Positions 1 to 7,717 of a DNA stretch of 31,517 nucleotides are shown here, piece by piece. The position numbers were made by a program, and so were the translations under genes. The stretch comes from Limnoraphis robusta CS-951 (GTDB lineage: Bacteria; Cyanobacteriota; Cyanobacteriia; Cyanobacteriales; Microcoleaceae). The notes below the pieces were generated by a model. The model was given only the letters and a program-made list of their open reading frames with translations. It was not told the origin of the DNA and did no database searches. Location of the stretch: the NCBI RefSeq assembly GCF_000972705.2, contig NZ_LATL02000081.1, forward strand, positions 1 through 31,517, in the 5' to 3' direction. The stretch's first letter is position 1; each line of letters opens with the position of its first letter.

Positions 1-27
1 CAGTTATTGATGGAAAACAAAAATTAT

Positions 28-47
28 CGCGGAACCCGCCCCTACAA
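28..47. repeat. Dispersed GC-rich repeat fragment
   Basis: Bases 30-46 (CGGAACCCGCCCCTACA) are the exact reverse complement of bases 4250-4266, the left arm of the palindromic element at 4250-4314. The surrounding sequence is much more AT-rich. Frame 1 is open from base 1 to a stop at 79-81 and reads straight through the repeat, so a gene end lying to the left could have been altered by it, but the peptide is not recognisable. Bases 82-290 hold no gene that I can see, only one HIP1 octamer at 134-141. Confidence 0.55.
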
Positions 48-290
48 GAATTTCAAGCAATCATCACTAGCAAATATTTAAGTATTTCCTATTAGACTTA
101 AATTGAGGATGGTCGCTGAAAAATTCCCAATCAGCGATCGCAGACATTGACCCAAAATCGAGAAGGATTTAGGTTTGTCATTTTCTTGTCATTTTGTGGG
201 GTTATTGTTGAAACCATAGAAGTTAGCCAGTCTCAACTGTCAACTTTGTAATACATCTGTTTTGACATCATTCTTTTTTGGAGAGTTCCC

Positions 291-590
291 ATGAAATTAG
301 AAATCATCAGCACAATTGTACTCGGTGTGGTTGCGGCGACTGTTTTTCCTTCTGTTGTTCAAGCCAATAATGGTTCTTTTTCCGGTACAATTGAACGGGT
401 TTGGGAAGATGGCTTCCGCTTGCAAAGTGAAAATCGGGGGATTACCGTTGATTCTTGGGATGTTTGCGGAGATCATACGACTCGTCATCTGTCAGCAGGG
501 GAACAGGTGACTGTTGTGGGTGAGTTTGAGATGGGAGAATTTGATGCGTTTTCAATTACGAAAGCCGATGGTGTAGCCGTTTGTAAATAG
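291..590 (+). CDS. Small secreted protein, possible OB-fold
   Basis: This is a 99-residue protein with a short charged start (MKLEI), a hydrophobic stretch to about residue 22 and a likely signal peptidase site after VVQA (residues 22-25), so it is probably exported. The mature part of about 74 residues is rich in beta-prone segments: GTIERVWEDGFRL, then ITVDSWDVC, then a GEQVTVVGEF stretch. This pattern resembles small periplasmic OB-fold proteins, but that is inference only. Two cysteines (in DVCGD and at the end in AVCK) could form a disulfide outside the cytoplasm. A GGAGAG ribosome site lies a few bases before the ATG. It stands alone and a hairpin terminator follows at 700-730. Function unknown. 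Confidence 0.75.
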   Translation: MKLEIISTIVLGVVAATVFPSVVQANNGSFSGTIERVWEDGFRLQSENRGITVDSWDVCGDHTTRHLSAGEQVTVVGEFEMGEFDAFSITKADGVAVCK

Positions 591-699
591 CAATTTCGCT
601 TCATTTTTCTGTTACAGCTTTCTATTTTCTAGGGCTGATCTTTTCTCATTGACTTGACTTTCTGTTTGGATTCAATTTGTGAAATCTATGGGTTTATCT

Positions 700-730
700 C
701 CTCGGCTTTTTCAAAAAGCTGAGGATTTTT
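700..730 (+). terminator. Rho-independent terminator after the secreted protein gene
   Basis: Bases 700-711 pair with 713-724 in a 12-base inverted repeat with one G-T wobble; physically the innermost pairs open to form the loop. ATTTTTG follows immediately. It lies about 110 bases after the stop at 590. The rest of 591-910 shows no coding region. Confidence 0.7.
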
Positions 731-851
731 GATCGCCCAATCTTGCCGAGGATTAAGTTGTCGGAAATTACAACGGATGAATTTACGTTTTTTTCAGATT
801 AGTTATAAATAATAATTTTCCTCAAATTTATTCAAAATAATCACTCAGAAA

Positions 852-879
852 AACCCGGCTTATCCAAAAAGTCTGGGTT
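852..879 (-). terminator. Terminator of the permease operon
   Basis: Bases 852-858 (AACCCGG) pair with 873-879 (CTGGGTT), and further inner pairs form around one bulge. Read on the minus strand the stem runs into TTTTTC, 32 bases past the permease stop, as expected for the end of the leftward operon. It may also work weakly on the plus strand. Confidence 0.6.
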
Positions 880-910
880 CTGTTTTAATAGTTTTCTTCC
901 TCCCTCAACC

Positions 911-2236
911 TCACCTGATAATCGCCCCATAAATCACCCCACTCAAGGTTGCCATAATTACCACTAACGCCACAAATACAACTGTTTTTTTCGTGCCAAT
1001 AATATTGCGAATGACCAACATATTGGGTAAAGATAAAGCTGGCCCCGCTAATAATAACGCTAATGCTGGCCCTTGACCCATACCATTCCCCATTAACCCC
1101 TGTAAAATGGGAACTTCTGTTAACGTTGCAAAGTACATAAAAGCCCCAGCAAATGCAGCAAAGAAATTAGAAAATAACGAATTTCCGCCGACCGCCCATT
1201 GTACCCATTCTAACGGAATTAATGCTTCTTGACCCGGACGACCCAGTAAACCGCCTGCTATTAAAACTCCAATCAATAATAGAGGTAAAATTTGTTTCGC
1301 ATACTCCCAAGACTCGGTGAACCATTCTCCCGCTTCGTCTTTGTTGGTACTGGTTAACCAAGATAATCCTATCATTGAAAAGGTAAACGGAACAAGAGGA
1401 TAGTTAGAGAAACGCCAAGATAATACTATTGTCACGAGAACAATTAAACAAACTTTTCCGAGATTGAGATCAAACCAAGCGACTAAAATCGCTGATAAAC
1501 CGAATCCTAATACTCCGGTTATCAACCATTTAACTGAATAAATACTATACCAAAATCCTGCTGTTGTACCGGGTTCTGCCCAATTAGCAAAGACTAAAAT
1601 TCCGACTAATACCGCAATAAATAAAGCCGTTTGCCATAAGGGACGACTGTCTTCAACATCAGGTAACGTGAGTTCAGTATTCAGTTTTTCTAGTTCTTCT
1701 TGGCGGAACAAAAACGCCATTACAAAACCAATCACAAGACTAAAAATAATCGCACAAATAGCCCTCGCAACACCCAATTGCCAGCCTAATATTCTTGCTG
1801 TTAAAATAATTGCTAAAACATTAATAGCGGGGCCAGAATACAAAAAAGCCATCGCAGGGCCTAATCCCGCTCCCATGCGATAAATACTCGCAAATAATGG
1901 TAAAACGGTACAAGAACAAACCGCTAAAATCGTTCCCGATATTGAAGCGACTCCATAGGCAATCATGGGGTTTGCTTGAGGCCCCAAATACTTCATTACC
2001 GAGGCTTTATTAATAAAAGTCGCAATCGCTCCAGCAATAAAAAAAGCAGGAATTAAACACAATAAAACGTGTTCTTGAGCGTACCAACGAACGAGATAAA
2101 GCGCCTCCCAAAAGGCATTTTGTAAACGTTCAGATTGTTGTAAAATTTCAACAGGCAGATAGAAACATAACACAAACCCCAAAATCATTAGGGTGAGTGC
2201 TTTCCATTGCGATCGCCAAAACGCTGTTATTTGCAT
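911..2236 (-). CDS. DUF318-family permease, probable metal exporter
   Basis: This 441-residue integral membrane protein has about ten hydrophobic segments. It carries the signature of the DUF318/SO_0444-like permease family (PF03773): a conserved CSC motif in a segment ending GAGLGPAMAF, then LYSGPAINVLA, and a matching second-half motif (LLLAGPALSLPNMLVIRN). Members are linked to export of metals or metalloids, or their organic forms. It is the last gene of a leftward operon behind a MerR regulator and a small thioredoxin, which supports a heavy-metal or metalloid role. The start is the ATG at 2236, 61 bases after the thioredoxin stop. The substrate cannot be told from sequence; zinc, cadmium, lead, copper or an arsenical are all possible. 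Confidence 0.85.
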   Translation of the reverse strand: MQITAFWRSQWKALTLMILGFVLCFYLPVEILQQSERLQNAFWEALYLVRWYAQEHVLLCLIPAFFIAGAIATFINKASVMKYLGPQANPMIAYGVASISGTILAVCSCTVLPLFASIYRMGAGLGPAMAFLYSGPAINVLAIILTARILGWQLGVARAICAIIFSLVIGFVMAFLFRQEELEKLNTELTLPDVEDSRPLWQTALFIAVLVGILVFANWAEPGTTAGFWYSIYSVKWLITGVLGFGLSAILVAWFDLNLGKVCLIVLVTIVLSWRFSNYPLVPFTFSMIGLSWLTSTNKDEAGEWFTESWEYAKQILPLLLIGVLIAGGLLGRPGQEALIPLEWVQWAVGGNSLFSNFFAAFAGAFMYFATLTEVPILQGLMGNGMGQGPALALLLAGPALSLPNMLVIRNIIGTKKTVVFVALVVIMATLSGVIYGAIIR

Positions 2237-2297
2237 CGGTTCATCCTCCTATTTCTTGAAAGGGGACATTGATTTGATGCCCCCAGACTGATAAAAA

Positions 2298-2543
2298 TTA
2301 AGCCGTTAAATAGGGTTGAATTTGTTCCGGTGTGGCAACTTTTCCCTGACTCACAACTTTGCCATTGACGACTAAAGCCGGAGTAGACATCACACCTCGT
2401 TCAGCAATTTTCATCGGATCTTTAATATGCAGCACCACCGCTTCTATGTTTAACGATGCGATCGCTTCTTTCACATTTTCTTCTAACTGATGACACTTCT
2501 TACAACCTGTTCCCAATATTTCAACGGTTAGTGTACTACTCAT
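2298..2543 (-). CDS. Small thioredoxin-like redox-active disulfide protein
   Basis: This 81-residue protein matches the compact thioredoxin-like family (Thioredoxin_3, redox-active disulfide protein 2). It has a beta strand, then GTGCKKCHQLEENV with the CxxC active site at C14 and C17, and the cis-proline element STPALVVNGKVVSQG. It lacks a signal peptide, so it is cytoplasmic. It sits between merR and the DUF318 permease. Its start overlaps the end of merR by 8 bases, which implies translational coupling. Such proteins often accompany DUF318 permeases, where they may bind or reduce the metal or organometal before export; that role is inference. Confidence 0.85.
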   Translation of the reverse strand: MSSTLTVEILGTGCKKCHQLEENVKEAIASLNIEAVVLHIKDPMKIAERGVMSTPALVVNGKVVSQGKVATPEQIQPYLTA

Positions 2544-2946
2544 TATTTTGACCTTGATTTAAGACAATACATTCGTGAGTTGGATCGGGGTGATTTAAGT
2601 TTACTTCGCATTGTTCAACGAGCGGTAAAAGTTCCTCGTGCAGCATTTGCAGTTGAATCATTTGTTGTTCAATCTGTTTAATTTTGTTGATTAATCGCTG
2701 ATGTAAAGCTTGACAAGTGAGTTTTTTTCCATCTTTTAGTGCTAAAATATCTTTAATCTCCTCAAGGGTTAATCCGAGAGATTTAGCTCGATGAATAAAT
2801 AGGAGCCTTTCGATATCTTGTTCACTAAACAAACGATAGCCAGATTCGCTACGCTGCGGTGATGGAATTAACCCAATTCGCTCATAAAAATAAATCGTTT
2901 GGGCGTTAATTCCGAGTTTGCGAGAGACTTCACCCACTTGCAGCAT
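2536..2946 (-). CDS. MerR-family metal-responsive regulator
   Basis: The first 70 residues form a winged helix-turn-helix of the MerR type: VGEVSRKLGINAQTIYFYER, then GLIP, then ESGYRLFSEQDI. A dimerisation helix follows (about residues 80-108). Cysteines near 78 and 113, with a further His and Cys in the tail (THEC), match the positions used by the zinc/cadmium/lead branch (ZntR-like) to bind divalent metal. The ATG at 2946 is preferred because GAGAAGG lies five bases upstream; a GTG six bases further up would place that site against the start codon. It heads the operon with the thioredoxin and permease and very likely controls it and itself from the promoter at 2976-3009. The metal is not proven. 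Confidence 0.88.
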   Translation of the reverse strand: MLQVGEVSRKLGINAQTIYFYERIGLIPSPQRSESGYRLFSEQDIERLLFIHRAKSLGLTLEEIKDILALKDGKKLTCQALHQRLINKIKQIEQQMIQLQMLHEELLPLVEQCEVNLNHPDPTHECIVLNQGQNNE

Positions 2947-2975
2947 GATCACCTTCTCGATTCAACTTGATCTTG

Positions 2976-3009
2976 ATCTTAAACCTTGTACTATAGTATA
3001 AAGTCAAGG
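2976..3009 (-). promoter_or_regulatory. MerR-type promoter and operator
   Basis: On the minus strand TTGACT (3007-3002) is a -35 box and TAAGAT (2981-2976) a -10 box, separated by 20 bases. That over-long spacer is typical of MerR-activated promoters. The spacer holds an inverted repeat with outer arms CCTTG at 2984-2988 and CAAGG at 3005-3009 around a TACTATAGTA core. It lies 30 bases before the merR ATG, so the regulator probably acts on its own operon. Confidence 0.85.
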
Positions 3010-3126
3010 GATCAGCCTAAAAAAATTGCAAGAGTCTACAAACGGTTGTCAGTCTTGAGGTATGATTAAGTTCAACAGATCTGAGACTATATTAAAGCGA
3101 TCGCTCGTTATCTCAAACTCAAAAAT

Positions 3127-4245
3127 ATGACCCCTGAAAATCCCCAATCTCAAATTCAAGCGGGGCGGTTAGCCATCCTGTTACATGAAGGTATTCTCGG
3201 TGCGACGGGTAAAACAGGACTGTCATTGCTGCGTTATTCTCAAGCTAATATTGTCGCAGTTATTGACCGAGACTGTGCGGGAAAGTCCCTCTCTGAATTA
3301 ACCGGAATTAACCGAGATGTGCCGATTGTTGCTTCGCTTAAAGAGGCTTTAGCTTATAATCCCAATATTCTAATGATTGGAATTGCACCGTCAGGAGGGG
3401 CTTTACCGGAGGAATGGTGGCTTGATCTTGATGACGCTTTAGAAGCAGGATTATCAATTGTTAATGGATTACATACTAAATTAATTCCCCTAGTTGAACA
3501 ACGACATAAAACGAATATTAACCAATTTCTAAAGCCTCAACAATGGATTTGGGATATTCGTCAAGAACCCCCCGGTTTAAAAATTGCCAGTGCTGCGGCG
3601 CGTCAACTCAGTTGTCGGCGAGTTTTAACCGTTGGAACGGATATGGCAATTGGTAAAATGTCAACAGGTTTAGAACTCAATAAAGCCGCCCAAAAACGGG
3701 GAATTCGTTCTAAATTTATCGCCACAGGTCAAGGGGGGTTAATGTTAGGAGAAGATGGCATTCCCTTAGACTCTGTACGAGTTGATTTTGCAGCAGGTGC
3801 AGTTGAACAAATGGTGATGCGGTTTGGAAAAGATTGTGATTTACTAATAGTTGAAGGACAGGGTTCGCTGATTCATCCGGGTTCAACGGCGACTTTACCC
3901 TTGTTGCGAGGAAGTCAACCGACTGATTTAATTTTAGCCCATCGTGCCGGACAAACCCATATTCGCAATCATCCTCATGTGGTTATTCCCCCTCTATCTC
4001 AGGTGATTGAATTATACGAAAAAATTGCCAGTGTGGGCGGTGCGATGCAATCTGCAAAAATTGTAGGAATTAGCCTGAATACTTATGGTTTAGCGGAAGA
4101 TGTAGCTAGGGAGGCGATCGCGCAAATTCAATCAGAAACGGGTTTACCTTGTACGGATACGGTGCGGTTTGGGGCGGGTATTTTATTAGATGCACTACTA
4201 AAAAGGGAACAGGGAACAGGGAACAGGGAACAGTTTTTACAGTGA
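3127..4245 (+). CDS. DUF1611 family protein (DgcN-like P-loop protein)
   Basis: This 372-residue protein has the two-part DUF1611 structure. An N-terminal Rossmann-like half contains LGATGKTG and the IGIAPSGG stretch. The C-terminal P-loop half has GTDMAIGKMST at residues 170-180, followed by ATGQGGLMLGEDGIPLD and VEGQGSLIHPG. From memory, characterised relatives (DgcN) act on D-glutamate as N-acetyltransferases beside a racemase partner; no such partner is visible here, so the substrate is open. The ATG at 3127 fits the family start, but no clear ribosome site precedes it. The last dozen or so residues (KREQGTGNREQ) are encoded by four GGGAACA heptamers, so the C-terminus has been rewritten by a repeat. 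It may be co-transcribed with the downstream glycosyltransferase. Confidence 0.8.
   Translation: MTPENPQSQIQAGRLAILLHEGILGATGKTGLSLLRYSQANIVAVIDRDCAGKSLSELTGINRDVPIVASLKEALAYNPNILMIGIAPSGGALPEEWWLDLDDALEAGLSIVNGLHTKLIPLVEQRHKTNINQFLKPQQWIWDIRQEPPGLKIASAAARQLSCRRVLTVGTDMAIGKMSTGLELNKAAQKRGIRSKFIATGQGGLMLGEDGIPLDSVRVDFAAGAVEQMVMRFGKDCDLLIVEGQGSLIHPGSTATLPLLRGSQPTDLILAHRAGQTHIRNHPHVVIPPLSQVIELYEKIASVGGAMQSAKIVGISLNTYGLAEDVAREAIAQIQSETGLPCTDTVRFGAGILLDALLKREQGTGNREQFLQ
4205..4232. repeat. Heptanucleotide tandem repeat (STRR), GGGAACA x4
   Basis: Four perfect copies of GGGAACA run in tandem. This is a short tandemly repeated sequence of the kind common in filamentous cyanobacteria. It lies inside the reading frame of the DUF1611 gene and supplies its final residues. 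Seven is not a multiple of three, so changes in copy number would shift the frame and change the C-terminus. Confidence 0.9.
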
Positions 4246-4249
4246 TCAG

Positions 4250-4314
4250 TGTAGGGGCGGGTTCCGAATAGATTTATTGATCTTAGCAATAACCTGAGTG
4301 AACCCGCCCCGACA
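4250..4314. repeat. Palindromic MITE-like element, 65 bp
   Basis: The ends TGTAGGGGCGGGTTC (4250-4264) and GAACCCGCCCCGACA (4300-4314) are inverted repeats of 15 bases with one mismatch, around an AT-rich middle. The left arm recurs inverted at 30-46. It starts five bases after the DUF1611 stop and could also form a hairpin in the transcript. Confidence 0.75.
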
Positions 4315-4320
4315 AAACCC

Positions 4321-4356
4321 TTGCCTATTGCCTTTAGCAAGATTGCCTTTTGCCTT
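4321..4356. repeat. Degenerate heptamer repeat (TTGCCTT/TTGCCTA)
   Basis: Heptamers TTGCCTA (4321), TTGCCTT (4328), TTGCCTT (4343) and TTGCCTT (4350) are interrupted by eight bases at 4335-4342. This is a second STRR family next to the palindromic element. It supplies the TTG that would make the following gene look 43 residues too long. Confidence 0.75.
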
Positions 4357-4449
4357 CCTTCTCCCGATCATAAACCCGTTTATACTAGCCAATCGATACC
4401 AGATGGGTTAGTCTCAATAGTAGTGTGTGTGAGGTGGTTAAAAAATCTT

Positions 4450-5193
4450 ATGAATGATGTGATGTTGTTGGGTGAATCTACTGCTAGCAAATTTCCAGTT
4501 TTAGGACTTCCCGTTCATCTGCATCATAATTATCATAACTGGTTGCTTAACCGTTTGTATAAAGGGTTAGGAACTCATGTGATTACTCTTAATGCTGAAA
4601 TGGCAATGCAAGCTGATCGTGATCGCCATTTAGCAGATGTAATTCGTGGCGCTGAATTAGTTATACCCGATGGGGCGGGAATTGTTCTTTATCTACGCCT
4701 AAAAGGAAAACAAACACAACGCTGTCCTGGAATTGAACTGGCCGAGTCTTTCTTACAAAAAGTTGGTCAGCAAAATTTTTCTGATCTGGTTTTTTTCTAT
4801 GGAGGAAAACCGGGAGTTGCTCAACGGGCGGCTGATCTCTTTCAACAAAAAATTCCCAACTTAGCGATCGCATCTTATCACGGTTATCTTTCTGCTTCAG
4901 AAGAAGAACAGTTAAAAGATACTCTAAAAGATTTACAACCGCGAGTGATTTTTGTGGGTTTAGGAGTACCGCGTCAAGAGTTATGGATTGCTCAAAATCG
5001 TCATTTATGTCCGGATTCAATTTGGATTGGAGTAGGGGGAAGTTTTGATATTTGGGCGGGAACAAAAAAACGGGCGCCGGCTTGGTTTTGTAACAATCAT
5101 TTAGAGTGGCTTTATCGACTCTATCAAGAACCCTGGCGTTGGCGACGAATGATGGCTTTACCTCAGTTTGCAGTCAAGGCTTTACTGAGTTAA
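4450..5193 (+). CDS. WecG/TagA/CpsF family glycosyltransferase (GT26)
   Basis: This 248-residue protein fits family GT26, which transfers ManNAc-type sugars to lipid-linked precursors in cell-envelope polysaccharide synthesis. Motifs in order are HVITLNAEMAMQA, the conserved VIPDGAGIV with its aspartate near residue 74, QRCPGIELAE, FYGGKPGVAQRAA, IFVGLGVPRQELWI, WIGVGGSFDIWAG and the C-terminal P-W-RWRRM segment. Length is typical. The ATG at 4450 is chosen because the family begins close to this point; the in-frame sequence from 4321 is made of repeats and encodes a peptide unlike any family member. A shared hairpin terminator at 5217-5248 closes it. The polysaccharide it serves is unknown. 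Confidence 0.88.
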   Translation: MNDVMLLGESTASKFPVLGLPVHLHHNYHNWLLNRLYKGLGTHVITLNAEMAMQADRDRHLADVIRGAELVIPDGAGIVLYLRLKGKQTQRCPGIELAESFLQKVGQQNFSDLVFFYGGKPGVAQRAADLFQQKIPNLAIASYHGYLSASEEEQLKDTLKDLQPRVIFVGLGVPRQELWIAQNRHLCPDSIWIGVGGSFDIWAGTKKRAPAWFCNNHLEWLYRLYQEPWRWRRMMALPQFAVKALLS

Positions 5194-5216
5194 TTATAGT
5201 TAATCATAACCTTGAA

Positions 5217-5248
5217 AGGCTGGAGTAGAGATCAGACTACTTCAGCCT
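5217..5248. terminator. Bidirectional terminator between convergent genes
   Basis: Bases 5217-5228 pair with 5237-5248 in a 12-bp stem with one G-T wobble and an eight-base loop. It lies between the glycosyltransferase stop (5193) and the convergent ABC gene stop (5326). The tract after it on the plus strand (ATTCTTT) is only moderately T-rich. Confidence 0.65.
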
Positions 5249-5325
5249 ATTCTTTAATCAAATTGCTGCTTGATTTGCTCTTGGTGTTCTCTGTGTCGAG
5301 CGTGTTTTTGTTTTTCTTCCTAAAT

Positions 5326-7287
5326 TTAACTCGCTAATTGTTTAATATTCCCCGTCGGGATTGAAGCAATAAGCTGACGAGTATATTCAGTTTTAGGACG
5401 GTGATAAATGTCTTCAGCTTGACCGATTTCTTCGATTTTACCCCGATTCATCACCATAATGCGATCGCTAATAAATTTGACTACACTCAAGTCGTGGGAA
5501 ATGAAGATATAAGTTAACCCAAATTCGGCTTGTAGTTCTTTTAAGAGGTTCAAAACCTGCGCCTGAACCGAAACATCTAAAGCCGATACTGACTCATCAC
5601 AGATGATAAATTTAGGGTTTAAAGCCAAAGATCTCGCAATACAAATTCGTTGTCTTTGTCCACCGGAAAATTCATGGGGATAACGTCCCATCCAGTCTGG
5701 TTTCATTTCGACTCGTTCTAATAAATAAGCCACGCGATCGCGTCGTTCTTTCCCGGCTTTCCCGACTCCATGAATGAGCATCGGTTCCATAATTGTATCA
5801 CCAATCGTCATTCTTGGATCGAGAGAACTAAAAGGATCTTGAAAAACAATTTGCATCTCTCGTCTTAACCCTTGTCGTTTTTGATGATATTGTTTTTGTT
5901 TTTTATAATTTTTAATTTTTTCCAAAACGGAAGCTTGAGAATAGAGTTTTGTAATATCTTCCCCTTGAAAAGTTACTTGACCACCGACAACGGGAATGAG
6001 TTGTAATAACGCTCTGGCTAAGGTACTTTTCCCACAACCAGACTCTCCAACTAAACCTAATGTTTCACCTTGATAAACTTCAAAGGAAACATCATTCACC
6101 GCCATCAATAGACGTTTCGTTTCCCCAAACATTCCCGCCACTTTGAAACCCACTCGCAGATGTTCAACCGAAAGTAAAGGGGTTGTCGAAGGTTGTCTCT
6201 CTTTTGTTTGATAATTCAACGCTTGAATAACATTTTTTTCAGCGTTCTTTTCTCGTATTTCTAACTCTCCGGTTGCCGTGATTTCAACATCCATAAAATC
6301 AGAAATTGTCGGCAGACGTTCAACTTGAATATCAAGGGGAGGACGACAGGCTAATAAACCTTTGGTGTAGGGATGTTGCGGGGTTAAAAACATTTCTCGA
6401 ATTGTACCAGATTCAACAATTTTACCGCGATACATGACGGCGACTGTATCGGCAATTTCAGCAATGACTCCTAAATCATGGGTAATAAAAATCATCGACA
6501 TTCCACGACGACTACAGAGTTCTCGTAATAACTCTAAAATCGTCGCTTGTACCGTCACATCCAGAGCGGTTGTGGGTTCATCTGCGATTAATAAAGTAGG
6601 GTTACAAGAAATGGCGATCGCAATCATTACCCGTTGCAATTGACCGCCTGAAAGTTCGTGGGGATAACGGTCAAGCATGGCTCGTTTTTGATCATTAACA
6701 TATTCACTAAGTTCTCGTCTATCGTTTCGTTCTGCTTTGGCAGTTTTTTGAGTATTATTGACTGTATCGGCCGTAGAAAATTCGGCTTCAACTCGTGCGA
6801 GTAATTCTTCATCTGAAGGGAGAAGTTGAACTTCTTGAAGTAAAGAAGTCGCTTTCCACATCGCTTGTCGAGGCGAAACATCTTCATGTTGTTTAATCGC
6901 TTCTATGAGTTGAAATCCAATCGTATAAACGGGATTTAAAGAACTCATCGGTTCCTGAAAAATCATCGCAATTTGTCCGCCTCGAAATTTCTGCTTTTCT
7001 TGCGGTGACAATTTCAATAAATTGATTGCTTCGGAATTCGGCTGAGATTCGTTCAGATTGTTGCTGAAGCGAAACAAAATTTCTCCACTGACTTGAGAGG
7101 TATCGGGAGAAAGCAACCCCATGATGGCGAGAGAGGTGACGGATTTTCCTGAACCGGATTCACCGACAATACCGAGTGTTTGTCCGCGTTTGACTTGAAA
7201 TGAAATATCGTTGACTGCTTGAACAACTTTTTCGTCACTTTGAAACTGAACTCGCAGATTTTTGACATCTAAAACAATATTTTGCAT
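5326..7287 (-). CDS. Dipeptide/oligopeptide-type ABC ATPase, two fused nucleotide-binding domains
   Basis: This 653-residue protein has two complete ABC ATPase domains, like a DppD-DppF or GsiA fusion. Domain 1 has Walker A GESGSGKS (residues 42-49), the Q-loop in FQEPMSSLNPV, signature LSGGQLQR and Walker B LLIADEPTTALD. Domain 2 has Walker A GESGCGKS (near 415), FQDPFSSLDPR, signature FSGGQRQR and Walker B FIICDESVSALD. Each ends with an oligopeptide-transporter C-terminal element (HPYTKGLLAC and TEYTRQLIASIP). It would power import of peptides or nickel-like substrates through separate permeases, none of which are nearby, so it is an orphan ATPase. Domain 1 has a charged insertion of about 50 residues between its Q-loop and signature (around 150-205). 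The start is the ATG at 7287; no clear ribosome site. Confidence 0.92.
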   Translation of the reverse strand: MQNIVLDVKNLRVQFQSDEKVVQAVNDISFQVKRGQTLGIVGESGSGKSVTSLAIMGLLSPDTSQVSGEILFRFSNNLNESQPNSEAINLLKLSPQEKQKFRGGQIAMIFQEPMSSLNPVYTIGFQLIEAIKQHEDVSPRQAMWKATSLLQEVQLLPSDEELLARVEAEFSTADTVNNTQKTAKAERNDRRELSEYVNDQKRAMLDRYPHELSGGQLQRVMIAIAISCNPTLLIADEPTTALDVTVQATILELLRELCSRRGMSMIFITHDLGVIAEIADTVAVMYRGKIVESGTIREMFLTPQHPYTKGLLACRPPLDIQVERLPTISDFMDVEITATGELEIREKNAEKNVIQALNYQTKERQPSTTPLLSVEHLRVGFKVAGMFGETKRLLMAVNDVSFEVYQGETLGLVGESGCGKSTLARALLQLIPVVGGQVTFQGEDITKLYSQASVLEKIKNYKKQKQYHQKRQGLRREMQIVFQDPFSSLDPRMTIGDTIMEPMLIHGVGKAGKERRDRVAYLLERVEMKPDWMGRYPHEFSGGQRQRICIARSLALNPKFIICDESVSALDVSVQAQVLNLLKELQAEFGLTYIFISHDLSVVKFISDRIMVMNRGKIEEIGQAEDIYHRPKTEYTRQLIASIPTGNIKQLAS

Positions 7288-7388
7288 AGAAGCTTTAAAC
7301 TCAATCTCTAAATTTTGCTTATTCTATCAACTAACCGCAGTAGAGATAGATCATTGACTACAGAATAGCTTAAACAGAGACAATTGTA

Positions 7389-7544
7389 GTAGGGTGGGTC
7401 AAATCCCACTGCTCTTGACTTAATCATCAGAAATTAATTTTTGACCCAGCCTACCCATTTTTGAGGTTTAGAGGGTCAAATCCCACTGCTCTTGACTTAA
7501 TCATCAGAAATTCTTTGACCCACCCTACCCATTGTTGAGGTTTA
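7389..7544. repeat. Duplicated palindromic repeat, 77-bp period
   Basis: A 40-base segment starting GGGTCAAATCCCACTGC is identical at 7396-7435 and 7473-7512. The outer ends GTAGGGTGGGTCAAA (7389-7403) and TTTGACCCACCCTAC (7514-7528) are a perfect 15-base inverted repeat. A one-mismatch inner copy of the right arm lies at 7440-7454. A GAGGTTTAG tail follows each unit. It has the look of a small non-coding mobile palindrome that duplicated in place. It fills much of the 430-base gap between the ABC gene and the SH3 gene; the rest of the gap shows nothing recognisable. Confidence 0.85.
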
Positions 7545-7717
7545 GCATTGTTTAACCTCATCTGACCTCCGTGAAAATACTGAACTTTATCATCACAAAA
7601 AATTTTTAATTTTTCCGAAAATCTACTGATGGCATTCCTGTTTTTCAGAGGCAATAATGGAACCAAGGAAGCCAAAAGCTTGAGTAAAATTCATTAATTA
7701 AACTTTAGGAGAAACCA

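Noticed and set aside
1..81. C-terminal end of a gene running in from the left
   Set aside because: The frame is open, but the peptide is short, unrecognisable and partly made of a dispersed repeat.
4321..4449. N-terminal extension of the glycosyltransferase from a TTG at 4321
   Set aside because: It lies in heptamer repeats, and the family start matches the ATG at 4450.
7451..7675. 74-residue gene on the minus strand
   Set aside because: Much of it is the duplicated palindromic repeat; no ribosome site or recognisable domain.
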